This document shows, in pieces, positions 8,252-17,527 of a stretch of 64,000 nucleotides of DNA. Below the pieces are notes generated by a model that saw nothing but the letters and a program-made list of their open reading frames with translations, ran no database searches and was not told the origin of the DNA. Origin of the DNA: Paenibacillus sp. RUD330 (GTDB lineage Bacteria > Bacillota > Bacilli > Paenibacillales > Paenibacillaceae). The position numbers and the translations under genes are program-made. How positions within the stretch are numbered: position 1 is the stretch's first letter; every line of letters starts with the position of its first letter. Where the stretch lies: contig NZ_CP022655.2 in assembly GCF_002243345.2 (NCBI RefSeq), positions 1,142,001 to 1,206,000 on the forward strand, in the 5' to 3' direction.

Positions 8252-8425
8252 GCTGGACCTCCTTTGGACCAAATAAGACTGGACTAAGAGGATATGTCCG
8301 CCTTCTCCTTCTTATGAGAGAAGTTCAGCCCCTTTCCGGCATCCGAAGGAGTTCCTATGGAAATTCCGGTCTTGACGATTATACTGGAATCAGATAGAGA
8401 ATGGACAAGGAGAGTGGGAGGAGAA

Positions 8426-8935
8426 ATGGCGTCTATGGCCCCTGATCAGGAAGCGGCAAACATCCGCGAAGAGAAATTCGAGATCGTGATCGTCGGCAAG
8501 CGGGACCGGGATCTGCATGAGCTGATCGGCAGGCTCGACGCGGAGCTGCTGGAGCGTTATCCCGCCGATGAGATCTTCGGCCTTGATTTTGACAGTCCCA
8601 AGGCGGATAAGACGACATTCGCAGTCGCCTACCTCGGCAGCCGTCCGGTCGCCTGCGGGGCGTTCCGGCCTCTGGAAGCTCCGTATGCGGAGATCAAGCG
8701 CTTCTTCGTGGAGAGGGACTGCCGCAAGCTGGGCATCGCTTCCCGCATGCTGGCCTATCTGGAGCGCAAGGCAGCCGAGGCCGGACATGCCGTCATGCGG
8801 CTGGAGACCGGGGAGGCGCAGCCGGAAGCGGTCAGCCTGTACAGCAAGTTCGGCTACGAGGTCATTCCGGCATTCGGAGAATACGCCGGCTGCGAATCCA
8901 GCCTGTGCATGGAGAAGCGTTTGGACAACGGATAG
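8426..8935 (+). CDS. GNAT family N-acetyltransferase
   Basis: Predicted acetyl-CoA-dependent N-acyltransferase of about 170 residues. GNAT motif A is seen as the strand AEIKRFFVERDCRKLGIAS with the acetyl-CoA-binding R-K-L-G-I-A loop, followed by motif B (AVSLYSKFGYEVI). The start is uncertain. ATGs at 8426 and 8435 follow GGGAGGAGA, with 8435 better spaced. An in-frame ATG at 8357 also has AAGGAG five bases upstream and would add 23 residues without clear family content. It ends at a composite hairpin shared with the convergent dehydrogenase gene. Confidence 0.75.
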   Translation: MASMAPDQEAANIREEKFEIVIVGKRDRDLHELIGRLDAELLERYPADEIFGLDFDSPKADKTTFAVAYLGSRPVACGAFRPLEAPYAEIKRFFVERDCRKLGIASRMLAYLERKAAEAGHAVMRLETGEAQPEAVSLYSKFGYEVIPAFGEYAGCESSLCMEKRLDNG

Positions 8936-8946
8936 GCCGAAGCCCG

Positions 8947-9004
8947 AAAAAAGGCTGCCGGGGAACTCCTTCGACGTTGAAGGGTTTCTCCGGCAGCCTC
9001 TTTG
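8947..9004. terminator. Composite hairpin terminator
   Basis: AGGCTGCCGG near 8952 pairs with CCGGCAGCCT ending near 8999. An inner CCTTC/GAAGG hairpin sits in the loop, with an A-run before the stem and a TCTTTGTTGG tract after it. It lies between the convergent GNAT and dehydrogenase genes. Confidence 0.7.
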
Positions 9005-9020
9005 TTGGAATAATTATCCC

Positions 9021-10157
9021 TTACGGCTTCAAGACGACCTTGATGCAGTCTTCCTTCTTGGTATCGAAGACATCGTATCCATGCTCCGCCTCGCTGAGCG
9101 GCAGCCGATGGGTGATGATATCCGTCGGATCGAACACGCCTTCCTTGATCTGCTTGTACAGCTCGGGCATGTAGTGGATGACGGGGGCTTGGCCCATGCG
9201 CAGATTGATGTTCCGCTCGAACAGGCGGCCGAGAGGGAACATGTTGTAGGTGGCGCCGTACACGCCGACGAGCTGGATCATGCCGAACTTGCGGACCGAT
9301 TCGACGGCGAGATCGAATGCGCTGAGCGAGCCGCCCTGCAGCTTGAGCAGCGTCTCGACCTTCTCGAGCGTCGACTTCTGCGCGTCAAGTCCGACGCAGT
9401 CGATGACGACCTCGGCTCCGCCCTTCGTAATTTCCTTGATGTAAGCGCCCGTGTTGTCCGTCTCCATGAAATTGATCGTTTCTACGTTGTTCGTGCGGCG
9501 GGCGTGCTCAAGCCGATATTTGATATGGTCGACGGCGATGACGCGGCCAGCTCCCTTGAGCCAGGCGAACTTCTGCGCCAGCAGGCCGACCGGCCCGCAG
9601 CCGAGGATGACGACGGTGTCTCCTTTTTTCACTCCGGCATTGTCCACGCCCCAGTAGGCGGTCGGAATGATGTCGGAGAGGAAGACGACCTGCTCGTCCG
9701 TCAGCTCGGAGTCCTCCGGAATTTTGAAGGGCACGAAGTTGCCGTAAGGAACGCGAAGCAGCTCGGCTTGCCCTCCCTGAAACCCTCCATATGTATCGGA
9801 GTAGCCGAAGTAGGCGCCTGTATCGTGGTTGTCGTTGGAATTGTCGCATTGGCTCTCCATCTGGTTCTGGCAGAAGAAGCATTGACCGCAGCTGACGTTG
9901 AACGGAATGATGACGCGGTCGCCTTTCTTGACGCTCGTCACCTCGGGGCCGACTTCCTCCACGATGCCCATCGGTTCGTGGCCGATGACGTAATCGTCGT
10001 ACATGCCCTGGATCTCGCCGTTGAAAATATGCAGGTCCGAGCCGCATATGGCCGTTGTCGTGATCCGGACGAGCACGTCGTCCTTCTTTTGCAGCTTGGC
10101 ATCTCTGACTTCCTTGACCTCGACCTTGCGTCTTCCCTGATAGGTCAATGCTTTCAT
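9021..10157 (-). CDS. Zinc-dependent alcohol/formaldehyde dehydrogenase
   Basis: Medium-chain dehydrogenase of about 378 residues. The catalytic zinc ligands are Cys in AICGSD and His/Glu in GHEPMG. The structural zinc site is the four-Cys lobe SCGQCFFCQNQMESQC, and the NAD-binding loop is LGCGPVGLL. The layout matches the glutathione-independent formaldehyde dehydrogenase/AdhB-like group common in Bacillota, which oxidises short alcohols or formaldehyde adducts. ATGs at 10163 and 10157 both lie near AAAAGGAG; 10157 has the better 9-base spacing. The divergent TVP38 gene starts 153 bases away. Confidence 0.85.
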   Translation of the reverse strand: MKALTYQGRRKVEVKEVRDAKLQKKDDVLVRITTTAICGSDLHIFNGEIQGMYDDYVIGHEPMGIVEEVGPEVTSVKKGDRVIIPFNVSCGQCFFCQNQMESQCDNSNDNHDTGAYFGYSDTYGGFQGGQAELLRVPYGNFVPFKIPEDSELTDEQVVFLSDIIPTAYWGVDNAGVKKGDTVVILGCGPVGLLAQKFAWLKGAGRVIAVDHIKYRLEHARRTNNVETINFMETDNTGAYIKEITKGGAEVVIDCVGLDAQKSTLEKVETLLKLQGGSLSAFDLAVESVRKFGMIQLVGVYGATYNMFPLGRLFERNINLRMGQAPVIHYMPELYKQIKEGVFDPTDIITHRLPLSEAEHGYDVFDTKKEDCIKVVLKP

Positions 10158-10310
10158 GCGCATGCGCTCCTTTTATCGCTTTTATCGGCAAGCTTTGCTG
10201 CAGGACGGATTGGCGGTGCGGCTGCGATAATCCGCGCATAGTGTAGCCCTTTATTTGAGTTTCTAACCGCACTGTATGTAGAATGAAGCTACAAGGAGGC
10301 GGGAGTCGGG

Positions 10311-10928
10311 ATGAACAAACTCAAATGGCTGTCGGCAGCCGGATATGCCGCCGTTCTGGCGGCCGTCTACTTCTATCATCAGCCGATCATCGCCTGGATG
10401 AAGGCCGGCGACGCCCCGGCGGCGCTGATGGCTCTTGCGGCGGCAGGCTTCGCTTTCTTTCCGATCGTTCCTTACGGAATCGTCATCGGCGCGCTCGGCT
10501 ATATGTACGGTCCGCTTGCGGGGGGACTCATCAGCCTGTTCGGGGCATGGACGGCGGCGCTGCTGATGTTCGGCGCGCTGCGTTATTTTTTTCAGGACAA
10601 GGGACGCCAGTGGCTGGGCAAGGTCAGGCAGCTGGACGGCTTCGTGCGCATGACGGAGCGGCATCCCTTCTTGTCCATCCTGATCGCGAGGATGATTCCG
10701 GTCATTCCTCAGTATGCGGTCAACGCATACGCCGCGGTCGCGGGAATTCCGTTCGCGCTGTACGCTGCGGCCTCGGCGCTCGGCAAGGTGCCGGCCATGC
10801 TTATCTATGCTTACGCCGGCCAAAGCCTTGCCACCCATCCCTCCCGCATCTTCGCGCTGGCCGTCGGGTATATCGCCTTTCTCGGGCTGGTCCTGATCGC
10901 CTACAGGCGTCTGGCGTCGCGTTCGTGA
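10311..10928 (+). CDS. TVP38/TMEM64 (VTT-domain) membrane protein
   Basis: Integral membrane protein of 205 residues in the DedA/SNARE-associated superfamily. Hydrophobic segments lie at the N terminus, around residues 38-75 and in the C-terminal half. The conserved VTT features are FPIVPYG, the G-x-LGYMYGPL-GG loop and ILIARMIPVIP with the essential Arg and Pro residues. Family members affect lipid scrambling or envelope homeostasis and proton-dependent transport; the role here is not determined. The ATG at 10311 follows AAGGAGGCGGGAG. Confidence 0.85.
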   Translation: MNKLKWLSAAGYAAVLAAVYFYHQPIIAWMKAGDAPAALMALAAAGFAFFPIVPYGIVIGALGYMYGPLAGGLISLFGAWTAALLMFGALRYFFQDKGRQWLGKVRQLDGFVRMTERHPFLSILIARMIPVIPQYAVNAYAAVAGIPFALYAAASALGKVPAMLIYAYAGQSLATHPSRIFALAVGYIAFLGLVLIAYRRLASRS

Positions 10929-11046
10929 AGACGGATGAATGAGACTTTCCCTCAGCGGGTAGAAGAAGGGTAAAGGGAACGAAGCGGCCGGCGATCCGGA
11001 TCGATGCGCGCTCCCTGACAAGGGAACAGGAAAGGTGCCGACGTTC

Positions 11047-11766
11047 ATGGGCTATGCCTTTATCGCGCTTTATTTGCTGATCATCCTGATGGTGCTCCGA
11101 CTAAGCACGATCCTGCTCGTCATGACCGGGATGGAGCCGAGCCAGTCCAGCTTCCAGGCGGCTTCCATGCTGACAGGGGCTGGCTTCACGACGTCCGAAT
11201 CCGAGCTCGTCCTGCGCCATCCTGTCCGACGGAGGATCGGCCTGGCGCTCATTTTATTCGGCGCCTTCTCCCTCGCGGTGCTGGTCTCCGTCATCAGCAG
11301 CCTCATCTCCGAGAACGACCATATGTCCGTGCTGGCGTCTGTGGCGGCGCTGCTCGCCTGTGCCTGGCTGCTCCTGAGAGTGCCTGCGGCCAACCGGCGA
11401 GTCGCCCACTGGATCGCGAACCGGGTTCCATCCCATACGGAAGGAGCTCCGTTGCCGGTGGAGGAGCTGGCGGACGACCTGCATCAGGAGGACGTCATGG
11501 GCGTCCAGATCGCGGCGGATTCGCCATGGCTCGGCTTGACCTTGAGGGAAGCTCTGCCCGAGGGAGAGGAGATCGTCCCTCTGGCCATCAAGCGGGACGG
11601 CCGCAAAATCCGCAAGGACCGTTGGGAGACGCCGATCGAAGCCGGCGACTTCGTGCTGCTGTATGGCGAGGAGGAAGCGATCCAGGCTTCTTGCCGGGCG
11701 GTTTCGGCTTCCGAGGACGCGCCAAGGAGGAGTGCCGATGACCGCGGAAAAGGGGGAGAAAGGTAG
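11047..11766 (+). CDS. Membrane protein with C-terminal TrkA-C (RCK_C) domain
   Basis: About 239 residues. The first half has hydrophobic helices (ALYLLIILMVLRLSTILLV; LALILFGAFSLAVLVSVIS; VLASVAALLACAWLLLR). The second half is a RCK_C domain beginning near VQIAADSPWLGLTLREALP and containing IVPLAIKRDG and GDFVLLYGEEEAI, which in other proteins binds a regulatory ligand. SMLTGAGFTTSESELV resembles the membrane segment of Bacillus YhaU/YjbQ-like or unannotated TrkA-C proteins. It may be a cation antiport or channel accessory. ATG 11047 has AGGAAAGG 11 bases upstream; a GTG at 11035 overlaps that site. It overlaps the DUF4385 gene by 29 bases. Confidence 0.75.
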   Translation: MGYAFIALYLLIILMVLRLSTILLVMTGMEPSQSSFQAASMLTGAGFTTSESELVLRHPVRRRIGLALILFGAFSLAVLVSVISSLISENDHMSVLASVAALLACAWLLLRVPAANRRVAHWIANRVPSHTEGAPLPVEELADDLHQEDVMGVQIAADSPWLGLTLREALPEGEEIVPLAIKRDGRKIRKDRWETPIEAGDFVLLYGEEEAIQASCRAVSASEDAPRRSADDRGKGGER

Positions 11767-12223
11767 GGAATTCGACTACGGAATGGATTACGCTGCCATC
11801 GATTTCCGCCGTCAGCCCGAGCTGTACACCGTCGGCAGGGGAGAGCAGGGCGTGCTCATGATCGAGCCGTACAAGAGCGAGATTCTTCCATTTTGGCGCT
11901 TCAAAACACCCGAAGCCGCGGAGGAGTCCTCCCGGAAAATTCTGGAGCTGTTTCGAGGCTATAAGGAAAAAGCTGAATTTCCCGGCATGGACATGGCGCG
12001 CAAATTTCTGCAGATGGGTTATACGAGAGCGAGAAGGTACGCCAATCATCGAAGCGGCCGCAAATACGATCCGGTGACGGGAAAGGAATTGCCGCGGGAA
12101 ATCGACGAGACGAAGGCCCGTTCCGCAGCTGTTTTCAAGGAAGCCTGGGATTCAGCCAAGAAAGACCCGGATTATATTCGGATGAAGCAGGAGCATATAA
12201 TCAATCACGAGCAGGAAGGGTAG
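11738..12223 (+). CDS. DUF4385 family protein
   Basis: Cytoplasmic protein of 161 residues matching my recollection of the DUF4385 family: FDYGMDYAAIDFRRQPELY at the N terminus, GVLMIEPYKSEILPFWRF in the middle, and MARKFLQMGYTRARRYANH followed by SGRKYD near the C terminus. The biochemical role of the family is unknown; the Tyr/Arg/Lys-rich core could contact nucleic acid, which is a guess. The ATG at 11738 follows AAGGAGGAGTGCCG and lies inside the end of the TrkA-C gene, so translation is probably coupled. Confidence 0.75.
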   Translation: MTAEKGEKGREFDYGMDYAAIDFRRQPELYTVGRGEQGVLMIEPYKSEILPFWRFKTPEAAEESSRKILELFRGYKEKAEFPGMDMARKFLQMGYTRARRYANHRSGRKYDPVTGKELPREIDETKARSAAVFKEAWDSAKKDPDYIRMKQEHIINHEQEG

Positions 12224-12257
12224 GCTTTCTGTCCCAAAGGAAGGCAGGAAAGAACGG

Positions 12258-12581
12258 ATGGCTTTGACGGAAATGAACGAAAACACCTTCCTCGCGCTTG
12301 GGCGCATCCACCGCAGGGAGGCTCTTTTCTTTTCGACCCCCCTATGCGGAACGTGCCGGGTGGCGGAGAAGCTGCTGGAAGCTGCCGCTTCCATCGGCGG
12401 CACAGTGCCGGTCAGCAAAATCAATATCAACTTCGCTCCGAAGCTGCGCGAGAAATGGCGGATCCGAAGCGTGCCCGCGCTTGTCATTCTGGAGAACGGC
12501 CAGCCGGTCGAGACCGTCTATGCGATGCAATCGGCGGCAGCGCTGTTTATGAAGCTGAAGAAACCGGGTATAGAAGCTTAA
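12258..12581 (+). CDS. Thioredoxin-like protein with CGTC active site
   Basis: Thioredoxin-fold protein of 107 residues with no signal peptide. The redox motif is FSTPLCGTC at residues 25-33, and the conserved cis-proline is in SVPALVILENG. CGTC is more typical of bacillithiol/YtpP-like or disulphide-isomerase-like small thioredoxins than the usual CGPC. Its partner is unknown. It follows the DUF4385 gene by 34 bases, so they may be co-transcribed. Confidence 0.85.
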   Translation: MALTEMNENTFLALGRIHRREALFFSTPLCGTCRVAEKLLEAAASIGGTVPVSKININFAPKLREKWRIRSVPALVILENGQPVETVYAMQSAAALFMKLKKPGIEA

Positions 12582-12707
12582 TGGAAGAACGTGGGTCTAA
12601 AGGGCTGGAATCTATCTTATTCATGAGAAAATATCTTTCATGAGTAAGAGTTTATTTGATTTTGCAATCGCTTTCTATGACATGATGAGAAAATTTTCAA
12701 CATACAG

Positions 12708-12736
12708 TTCAAAAATAGCTGTCTTTAAGTTATGAT
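12708..12736 (+). promoter_or_regulatory. Likely sigma-A promoter of the glutamine ABC operon
   Basis: TTCAAA at 12708-12713, a 17-base spacer, then TATGAT at 12731-12736, in an AT-rich 250-base gap upstream of glnQ. Two copies of TTCATGAG lie further upstream (12620-12645) and could be part of an operator. I could not fit a TnrA or T-box consensus. Confidence 0.45.
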
Positions 12737-12835
12737 AGTTGACATAATCTTATTGAAAAAAAAGGATTAGCAGGATGAGGCTGACGTCTGACTTCTTCTT
12801 TTTTCTTCTTACTTTCATCGGAACGGAGGTATGCC

Positions 12836-13564
12836 ATGATTTCTTTCCGGCAGGTCAACAAGCACTTCGGGAATTTTCATGTCCTTCAGGACATCAGCCT
12901 CGATATCGCCGAAGGCGAGGTCGTCGTCATCATCGGGCCTTCCGGATCGGGCAAAAGCACGCTTCTGCGCTGCATCAACCGGCTGGAGGACATCTCGGAC
13001 GGCGTGCTGGAAGTAGACGGCGCGGCCGTGCATGACAAAGGGACGGACATCAACGCTCTCCGCCGCCGCATCGGCATGGTTTTCCAGCATTTCAACCTGT
13101 ATCCGCATCTTAAGGTCATCGACAATATTACGCTCGCTCCGGTGAATGCCGGAGGCGTAAGCAAGGAAGAGGCGCGCAAGACCGCCAAGATGTATCTCGA
13201 AAAGGTCGGCATTCCGGACAAGGCGGATTCGTACCCGTCCGAGCTGTCGGGCGGCCAGCAGCAGCGGGTCGCCATTGCCAGAGGCCTGGCCATGAAGCCC
13301 AAGATCATGCTGTTCGACGAGCCGACCTCGGCGCTTGACCCCGAGGTCATCGGAGAGGTGCTCAGCGTCATGAAGCTGCTCGCCAAGGAAGGCATGACGA
13401 TGGTCGTCGTCACCCATGAGATGGGCTTTGCCCGCGAAGTGGCGGACCGGGTCGTGTTCATGGACGGCGGACGGATCGTCGAGGAAGCGAAGCCGGCGGA
13501 CTTCTTCGAACGTCCGCAGCAGCCTCGCGCCCGCGATTTCCTGAGCCGGGTCATCAACCACTAA
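12836..13564 (+). CDS. glnQ: Glutamine-type amino acid ABC transporter, ATP-binding protein
   Basis: ATPase of a polar amino acid importer, 242 residues. Walker A is GPSGSGKST at residues 34-42, the Q-loop is [10 protein letters not shown], the signature is LSGGQQQR, Walker B is [12 protein letters not shown], and the H-loop His is in VVVTHEMGF. It is the first gene of a four-gene operon in the order ATPase, binding protein, permease, permease, the same as glnQHMP of Bacillus subtilis, which imports glutamine. Glutamate or another polar amino acid remains possible. The ATG follows CGGAGGTATGCC. Confidence 0.9.
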   Translation: MISFRQVNKHFGNFHVLQDISLDIAEGEVVVIIGPSGSGKSTLLRCINRLEDISDGVLEVDGAAVHDKGTDINALRRRIGMVFQHFNLYPHLKVIDNITLAPVNAGGVSKEEARKTAKMYLEKVGIPDKADSYPSELSGGQQQRVAIARGLAMKPKIMLFDEPTSALDPEVIGEVLSVMKLLAKEGMTMVVVTHEMGFAREVADRVVFMDGGRIVEEAKPADFFERPQQPRARDFLSRVINH

Positions 13565-13592
13565 ACCAGACAAAGAAAAGGGGAAACGGACA

Positions 13593-14450
13593 ATGAAGAA
13601 AAACAGGCTTTGGGGCGCAGGCGCGTCTCTGCTGCTGGCAGTTGCCCTCGTGGTTTCCGGATGCGGAGCCAAGAACGACAATAACGGTGACGGCTCCGCA
13701 AGCAACGGCTCGGCAGGCGGAACGGAAGCAACGGGCGTCATCAAGGATATCAAGGACCGCGGCAAGCTCATCGTCGGCGTCAAATACGACACGAAGCTGT
13801 TCGGCCTCAAGGATACGGCTTCCGGCAACGTCGAAGGCTTCGACATCGACATCTCCAAGGCGATCGCCAAGAAGATCTTCGGCGACGAGAGCAAGATCGA
13901 GCTCAAGGAAGTGACGAGCAAGACCCGCATCCAGATGCTCGACAACGGCGACATCGACCTCATCGTCGCGACGATGACGATCACCGACGAGCGCAAGAAG
14001 CAGGTCGACTTCTCCGACGTGTACTTCAAAGCCGGCCAGTCGCTGCTCGTCAAGCAAGGAAGCCCGATCACCGGCCTGAAGGACGTCACGAAGGACACCA
14101 AGGTCCTTGGCGTCAAAGGCGCGACTTCGATCAAAAACATCGAAGACAAGGTCCCTGGCTTGCGAGTGCTGCAGTTCGAGAATTACCAGGAAGCCTTCAC
14201 CGCTCTGAAGGCGGGCAAAGGCGATACGCTCACGACCGACAACGCCATTCTGTACGGCATGGCCAAGCAGGATCCAGGCTACACGGTCGTAGGCGGCACG
14301 TTCACGGATGAGCCTTACGGCATCGCCGCCAAGAAAGGCAACGCCGATCTGCTCGCTCTCGTCAATGAAACGCTGAAAGAAATGAAGGACAGCGGCGAAT
14401 ACGCCACCATCTATGAAAAATGGATAGGCGAGAAGCCTCCGACGGAGTAG
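13593..14450 (+). CDS. glnH: Glutamine/polar amino acid-binding lipoprotein
   Basis: Extracytoplasmic solute-binding lipoprotein of 285 residues, family 3 (SBP_bac_3). The signal peptide ends in a lipobox-like VVSGCG at about residue 24, followed by a Gly/Ser/Asn linker. The ligand-binding core has the family landmarks: GKLIVGVKYDTKLFG, GFDIDISKAIAKKI, RIQMLDNGDIDLIVATMTITDERKKQVDFSDVYF and LGVKGATSIKN. It lies 28 bases after glnQ and 4 bases before the first permease gene. Confidence 0.9.
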   Translation: MKKNRLWGAGASLLLAVALVVSGCGAKNDNNGDGSASNGSAGGTEATGVIKDIKDRGKLIVGVKYDTKLFGLKDTASGNVEGFDIDISKAIAKKIFGDESKIELKEVTSKTRIQMLDNGDIDLIVATMTITDERKKQVDFSDVYFKAGQSLLVKQGSPITGLKDVTKDTKVLGVKGATSIKNIEDKVPGLRVLQFENYQEAFTALKAGKGDTLTTDNAILYGMAKQDPGYTVVGGTFTDEPYGIAAKKGNADLLALVNETLKEMKDSGEYATIYEKWIGEKPPTE

Positions 14451-14454
14451 GCCT

Positions 14455-15108
14455 ATGCTGGACTTCTCGGTACTGACCAACAACATGGACGATTATCTCG
14501 AAGGATTCAAGTATACGATCTATGCCAGCCTGCTCGGGCTGGCAGGCAGCTTCGTGCTCGGCACGCTGATCGCCGTGTTCCGCATTTCGCCTTTTGCGGC
14601 TCTTCGCGGCTTCGGCACGGCTTATGTGGAATTCTTCCGCAATATTCCTCTGCTTCTGGTCGTTTATCTGTTCTATCTGGGATTGCCTACGGCGGGAATT
14701 CAGCTGGACGGCTTCCAGGCCGGTACGCTCGGATTGACGATTTATACGTCTTCCTTCATCGCCGAAGCCATCCGAGCGGGCATTCAATCCGTTCCCGCTG
14801 GGCAGATGGAGGCTGCACGCTCGTCGGGCTTGACCTACCTCCAAGCGATGAGGCATGTCATCCTTCCCCAGGCGGTTCGGATCGTCATTCCGCCGATCAG
14901 CAACCAGTTTCTGAACCTGGTGAAAAACTCGTCTATTCTAGGAGTCGTAGCGGGCCTGGATCTGATGTATTTCGCCGATCAAGTCAATCTCAACACTTTT
15001 CTACCGGTAGAGACTTATCTGTTCACGGGTGCTTTCTACCTCATTCTGACCTTCCCGCTGGCTTACGCGACGCGCGTTCTGGAGCGCAAGCTGGCGCGAG
15101 CCGGTTAA
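14455..15108 (+). CDS. glnM: Amino acid ABC transporter permease
   Basis: Inner-membrane permease of 217 residues of the HisMQ family. It has about five transmembrane helices and the cytoplasmic EAA loop AGQMEAARSSGLTYLQAMRHV followed by ILPQAVRIVIPP, which docks onto the ATPase. SNQFLNLVKNSSI after the loop is the family-typical segment. It starts four bases after the binding-protein stop codon and forms a heterodimer with the next gene product by family analogy. Confidence 0.88.
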   Translation: MLDFSVLTNNMDDYLEGFKYTIYASLLGLAGSFVLGTLIAVFRISPFAALRGFGTAYVEFFRNIPLLLVVYLFYLGLPTAGIQLDGFQAGTLGLTIYTSSFIAEAIRAGIQSVPAGQMEAARSSGLTYLQAMRHVILPQAVRIVIPPISNQFLNLVKNSSILGVVAGLDLMYFADQVNLNTFLPVETYLFTGAFYLILTFPLAYATRVLERKLARAG

Positions 15109-15126
15109 AAAAGGGGAGGACGCCAC

Positions 15127-15843
15127 ATGAACTTCGCAGGAGCACTTGCTCCCCATAATCTCAAATTTCTGCTGGAGGGCTTCTTGCTTACGCTTGAAGT
15201 GGCGGCGATTTCCATCGTTCTGAGCTTCGTTCTCGGCGTGCTTCTCGGCATTCTCCGTTTTGCCAGGATCCGCATCGTATCCCCGCTTGCGGGTATTGTC
15301 GTGGAAACGATCCGGAACCTTCCGCTTATCCTGCTCATTTTCTTCACCAAATTCGCGCTGCCGGAATTCGGCATCAAGCTGTCTATTTTCTGGGCGGCGG
15401 TCGTGGCCCTCTCCATTTTCGAAGCGGCCATGATCAGCGAGATCGTGCGGAGCGGTCTGAAGTCAGTGAACAAGGGGCTTGTCGAGGCGGCGCGATCCTC
15501 GGGATTGAGCTACATCCAGACCCTTCGTCTCGTCGTTCTTCCGATCGGCCTGCGGCGGATGGTTCCGCCGCTCGTAAGCCAGTTCATTTCCCTGCTCAAG
15601 GATACTTCGCTTGCCGTCATCATCACGCTGCCGGAGCTCATGCATAATGTAGCGATCGTATCCGGCCAGGATCCTAAGCAGGTATTCCCTGTTCTGATCT
15701 TCGCCGCCCTCCTCTACTTCCTCGTCAACTACGGCCTCTCCCTGCTTTCCAAGCGATTGGAAGTCAACGAGGGAGCGCGCCGCAAGCCGGCCGGCAAGAA
15801 GGCGGGGCCGGGAGCGGGAACCAAAGCAGCTGCAGAAGCCTAG
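15127..15843 (+). CDS. glnP: Amino acid ABC transporter permease
   Basis: Second HisMQ-family permease, 238 residues. The EAA loop LVEAARSSGLSYIQTLRLVV with the following LPIGLRRMVPP is clear, as is SQFISLLKDTSLAVII. The C terminus carries an unusual basic/alanine tail (RRKPAGKKAGPGAGTKAAAEA), not needed for the family fold. The ATG follows AAAAGGGGAGGACGCC. It is the last gene of the glnQHMP-like operon and ends at a GC-rich dyad. Confidence 0.88.
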   Translation: MNFAGALAPHNLKFLLEGFLLTLEVAAISIVLSFVLGVLLGILRFARIRIVSPLAGIVVETIRNLPLILLIFFTKFALPEFGIKLSIFWAAVVALSIFEAAMISEIVRSGLKSVNKGLVEAARSSGLSYIQTLRLVVLPIGLRRMVPPLVSQFISLLKDTSLAVIITLPELMHNVAIVSGQDPKQVFPVLIFAALLYFLVNYGLSLLSKRLEVNEGARRKPAGKKAGPGAGTKAAAEA

Positions 15844-15857
15844 CCTAAATCATCCCG

Positions 15858-15890
15858 ACGGGGCATGGACATCCATGCCCCGTTCGCTTT
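15858..15890 (+). terminator. Terminator hairpin of the glnQHMP operon
   Basis: ACGGGGCATGGA at 15858-15869 and its complement TCCATGCCCCGT at 15872-15883 form a near-perfect palindrome, followed by a short TCGCTTT tract. It lies 15 bases after the last permease stop codon. Confidence 0.7.
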
Positions 15891-15941
15891 ACAATGGACT
15901 CACTTGCCGTCCACTTTATGACAAACGGGGTCGAAACATCC

Positions 15942-16703
15942 ATGACATGGGACATCTTCGCTTTAGTGGCGGCCGGGGGTTTTCTGGCCGCCTTCGTCGA
16001 TTCTGTCGTCGGAGGCGGAGGCCTCGTCTCCGTGCCCGTCCTGCTGACGGCCGGGCTGCCGCCGCATCTGGCGCTCGGGACGAACAAGCTCGCCGGCACG
16101 ATGGGCTCGCTTACGAGCACGCTTGCGTTCATGCGCTCCGGCAAGGTGGAGATGAGTGTCGTCAAGCGGTTGTTCCCGCTGACGCTCATCGGCTCAGCAT
16201 GCGGCACGCTGCTCTTGCAAGCGGTACCATCGGCCTGGCTGAAGCCGCTTGTCGTCGTGCTGCTGCTGGCCATCACCGTCTATACGCTGTTCAAGCGCAG
16301 CTGGGGAGGCGAAGGCGTTTACCGGGGCAGCCTGACACGCCGGGCGGGCCTGCTGCTGGCCGCCGCGGCCCTGCTAATCGGCGGCTACGACGGCTTTTTC
16401 GGACCCGGAACGGGATCGTTCCTCATCTTCGTCTTCCTGATGGCAGGCTTTGATTTCGTCCGAGCGGCGGGTAATGCCAAGGTGCTCAACTTCGGCAGCA
16501 ACATCGCCAGCCTCATTACGTTCGCATGCCTCGGAAGTATCGATTGGAGAATCGGCCTTGCGATGGGCGTCTTCATGGTCGCCGGCTCGCTAGCCGGATC
16601 CCGGCTAGCCATCCGTCAGGGAGCCAAGTACGTCCGGCCGCTGTTCATCTCCGTCAGCTCGCTTTTGATTCTCAAGCAGATCTGGGATCTCGCATCCCGC
16701 TAA
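15942..16703 (+). CDS. TauE/SafE (TSUP) family anion exporter
   Basis: Membrane protein of about 253 residues with seven to eight helices, in the family that exports sulfite or organosulfonates. The paired family motifs are visible: AAFVDSVVGGGGLVSVPVLL near the N terminus with ALGTNKLAGTMGS, and the second-half repeat GGYDGFFGPGTGSFLI with AGNAKVLNFGSNIAS. Possible starts are ATGs at 15894, 15918 and 15942; none has a strong ribosome binding site, and I chose 15942 because the first hydrophobic helix starts right after it. The substrate is not evident, as no sulfur genes are nearby. Confidence 0.8.
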   Translation: MTWDIFALVAAGGFLAAFVDSVVGGGGLVSVPVLLTAGLPPHLALGTNKLAGTMGSLTSTLAFMRSGKVEMSVVKRLFPLTLIGSACGTLLLQAVPSAWLKPLVVVLLLAITVYTLFKRSWGGEGVYRGSLTRRAGLLLAAAALLIGGYDGFFGPGTGSFLIFVFLMAGFDFVRAAGNAKVLNFGSNIASLITFACLGSIDWRIGLAMGVFMVAGSLAGSRLAIRQGAKYVRPLFISVSSLLILKQIWDLASR

Positions 16704-16729
16704 TTTGATGATGAAGGGAAGTCCTGCGA

Positions 16730-17527
16730 ATGGCTCTTATCCAATGCGACTTTTTCTCTGATGTTCTCGGCTTGTCCTGTTCCATGAACGTAATCCTGCC
16801 GCAGCAGACGACCCGTCAGATCGGGATGGAAGGAAAGGCGGGAGAAGGCGGGCGCTACCCCGTGCTGTACCTTCTCCATGGCCTGTCGGACGACCATTCC
16901 ATCTGGCTCAGGCGCACATCCATCGAACGGTATGCGGCCGGACTCGGAATCGCCGTCGTCATGCCGGCCGTGCAGCGCGGCTTCTACGCGGACATGCATC
17001 GCGGCGGGCGGTACTGGACATTCGTAAGCGAGGAGCTGCCGGAGCTCGCCTCGCAGTTCTTCCCGATCTCAAGACAGCGGGAAGACAGCTTTGCGGCGGG
17101 CCTGTCTATGGGCGGATACGGAGCGATGAAGCTCGGCCTTGCCCGTCCGGACCGTTTCGCGGCCGTCGCCAGCTTGTCGGGCGCGATGGACATCCGCCGC
17201 CGATACGATCAGGACGTGACGGCACGTCAGGAGATCGAGAACATATTCGGTCCGGAGGAGCAGCTTCCAGGCAGCATCAATGATCTGTTCCATCTGGCCG
17301 AGCAGACGGCGGCGCTCCCGGCGGAGCAGCGGCCGATGCTGTATCAATGCTGCGGAACCGAGGACTTCTTATATGAAGAGAATGTCGAGTTCAAGGAGCA
17401 TGCTCTCCGTCTCGACCTGCCGCTTCATTATGAGGAAGGACCGGGCGAGCATGAATGGGGATATTGGGATGCGGCGATCCAGCGCGTGCTGGCGTGGCTC
17501 CCGCTCAGGGACGAAGCGCGCTCGTAG
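16730..17527 (+). CDS. Esterase of the tributyrin esterase / S-formylglutathione hydrolase-like family
   Basis: Predicted cytoplasmic serine esterase, 265 residues. Landmarks are [15 protein letters not shown] (oxyanion region), [14 protein letters not shown] with the nucleophile Ser in G-L-S-M-G, the Asp of [11 protein letters not shown] and the His of [11 protein letters not shown]. This arrangement is typical of Lactococcus EstA-like tributyrin esterases, which act on short-chain acyl esters. It begins 26 bases after the TSUP gene. The terminator hairpin overlaps its stop codon. Confidence 0.85.
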   Translation: MALIQCDFFSDVLGLSCSMNVILPQQTTRQIGMEGKAGEGGRYPVLYLLHGLSDDHSIWLRRTSIERYAAGLGIAVVMPAVQRGFYADMHRGGRYWTFVSEELPELASQFFPISRQREDSFAAGLSMGGYGAMKLGLARPDRFAAVASLSGAMDIRRRYDQDVTARQEIENIFGPEEQLPGSINDLFHLAEQTAALPAEQRPMLYQCCGTEDFLYEENVEFKEHALRLDLPLHYEEGPGEHEWGYWDAAIQRVLAWLPLRDEARS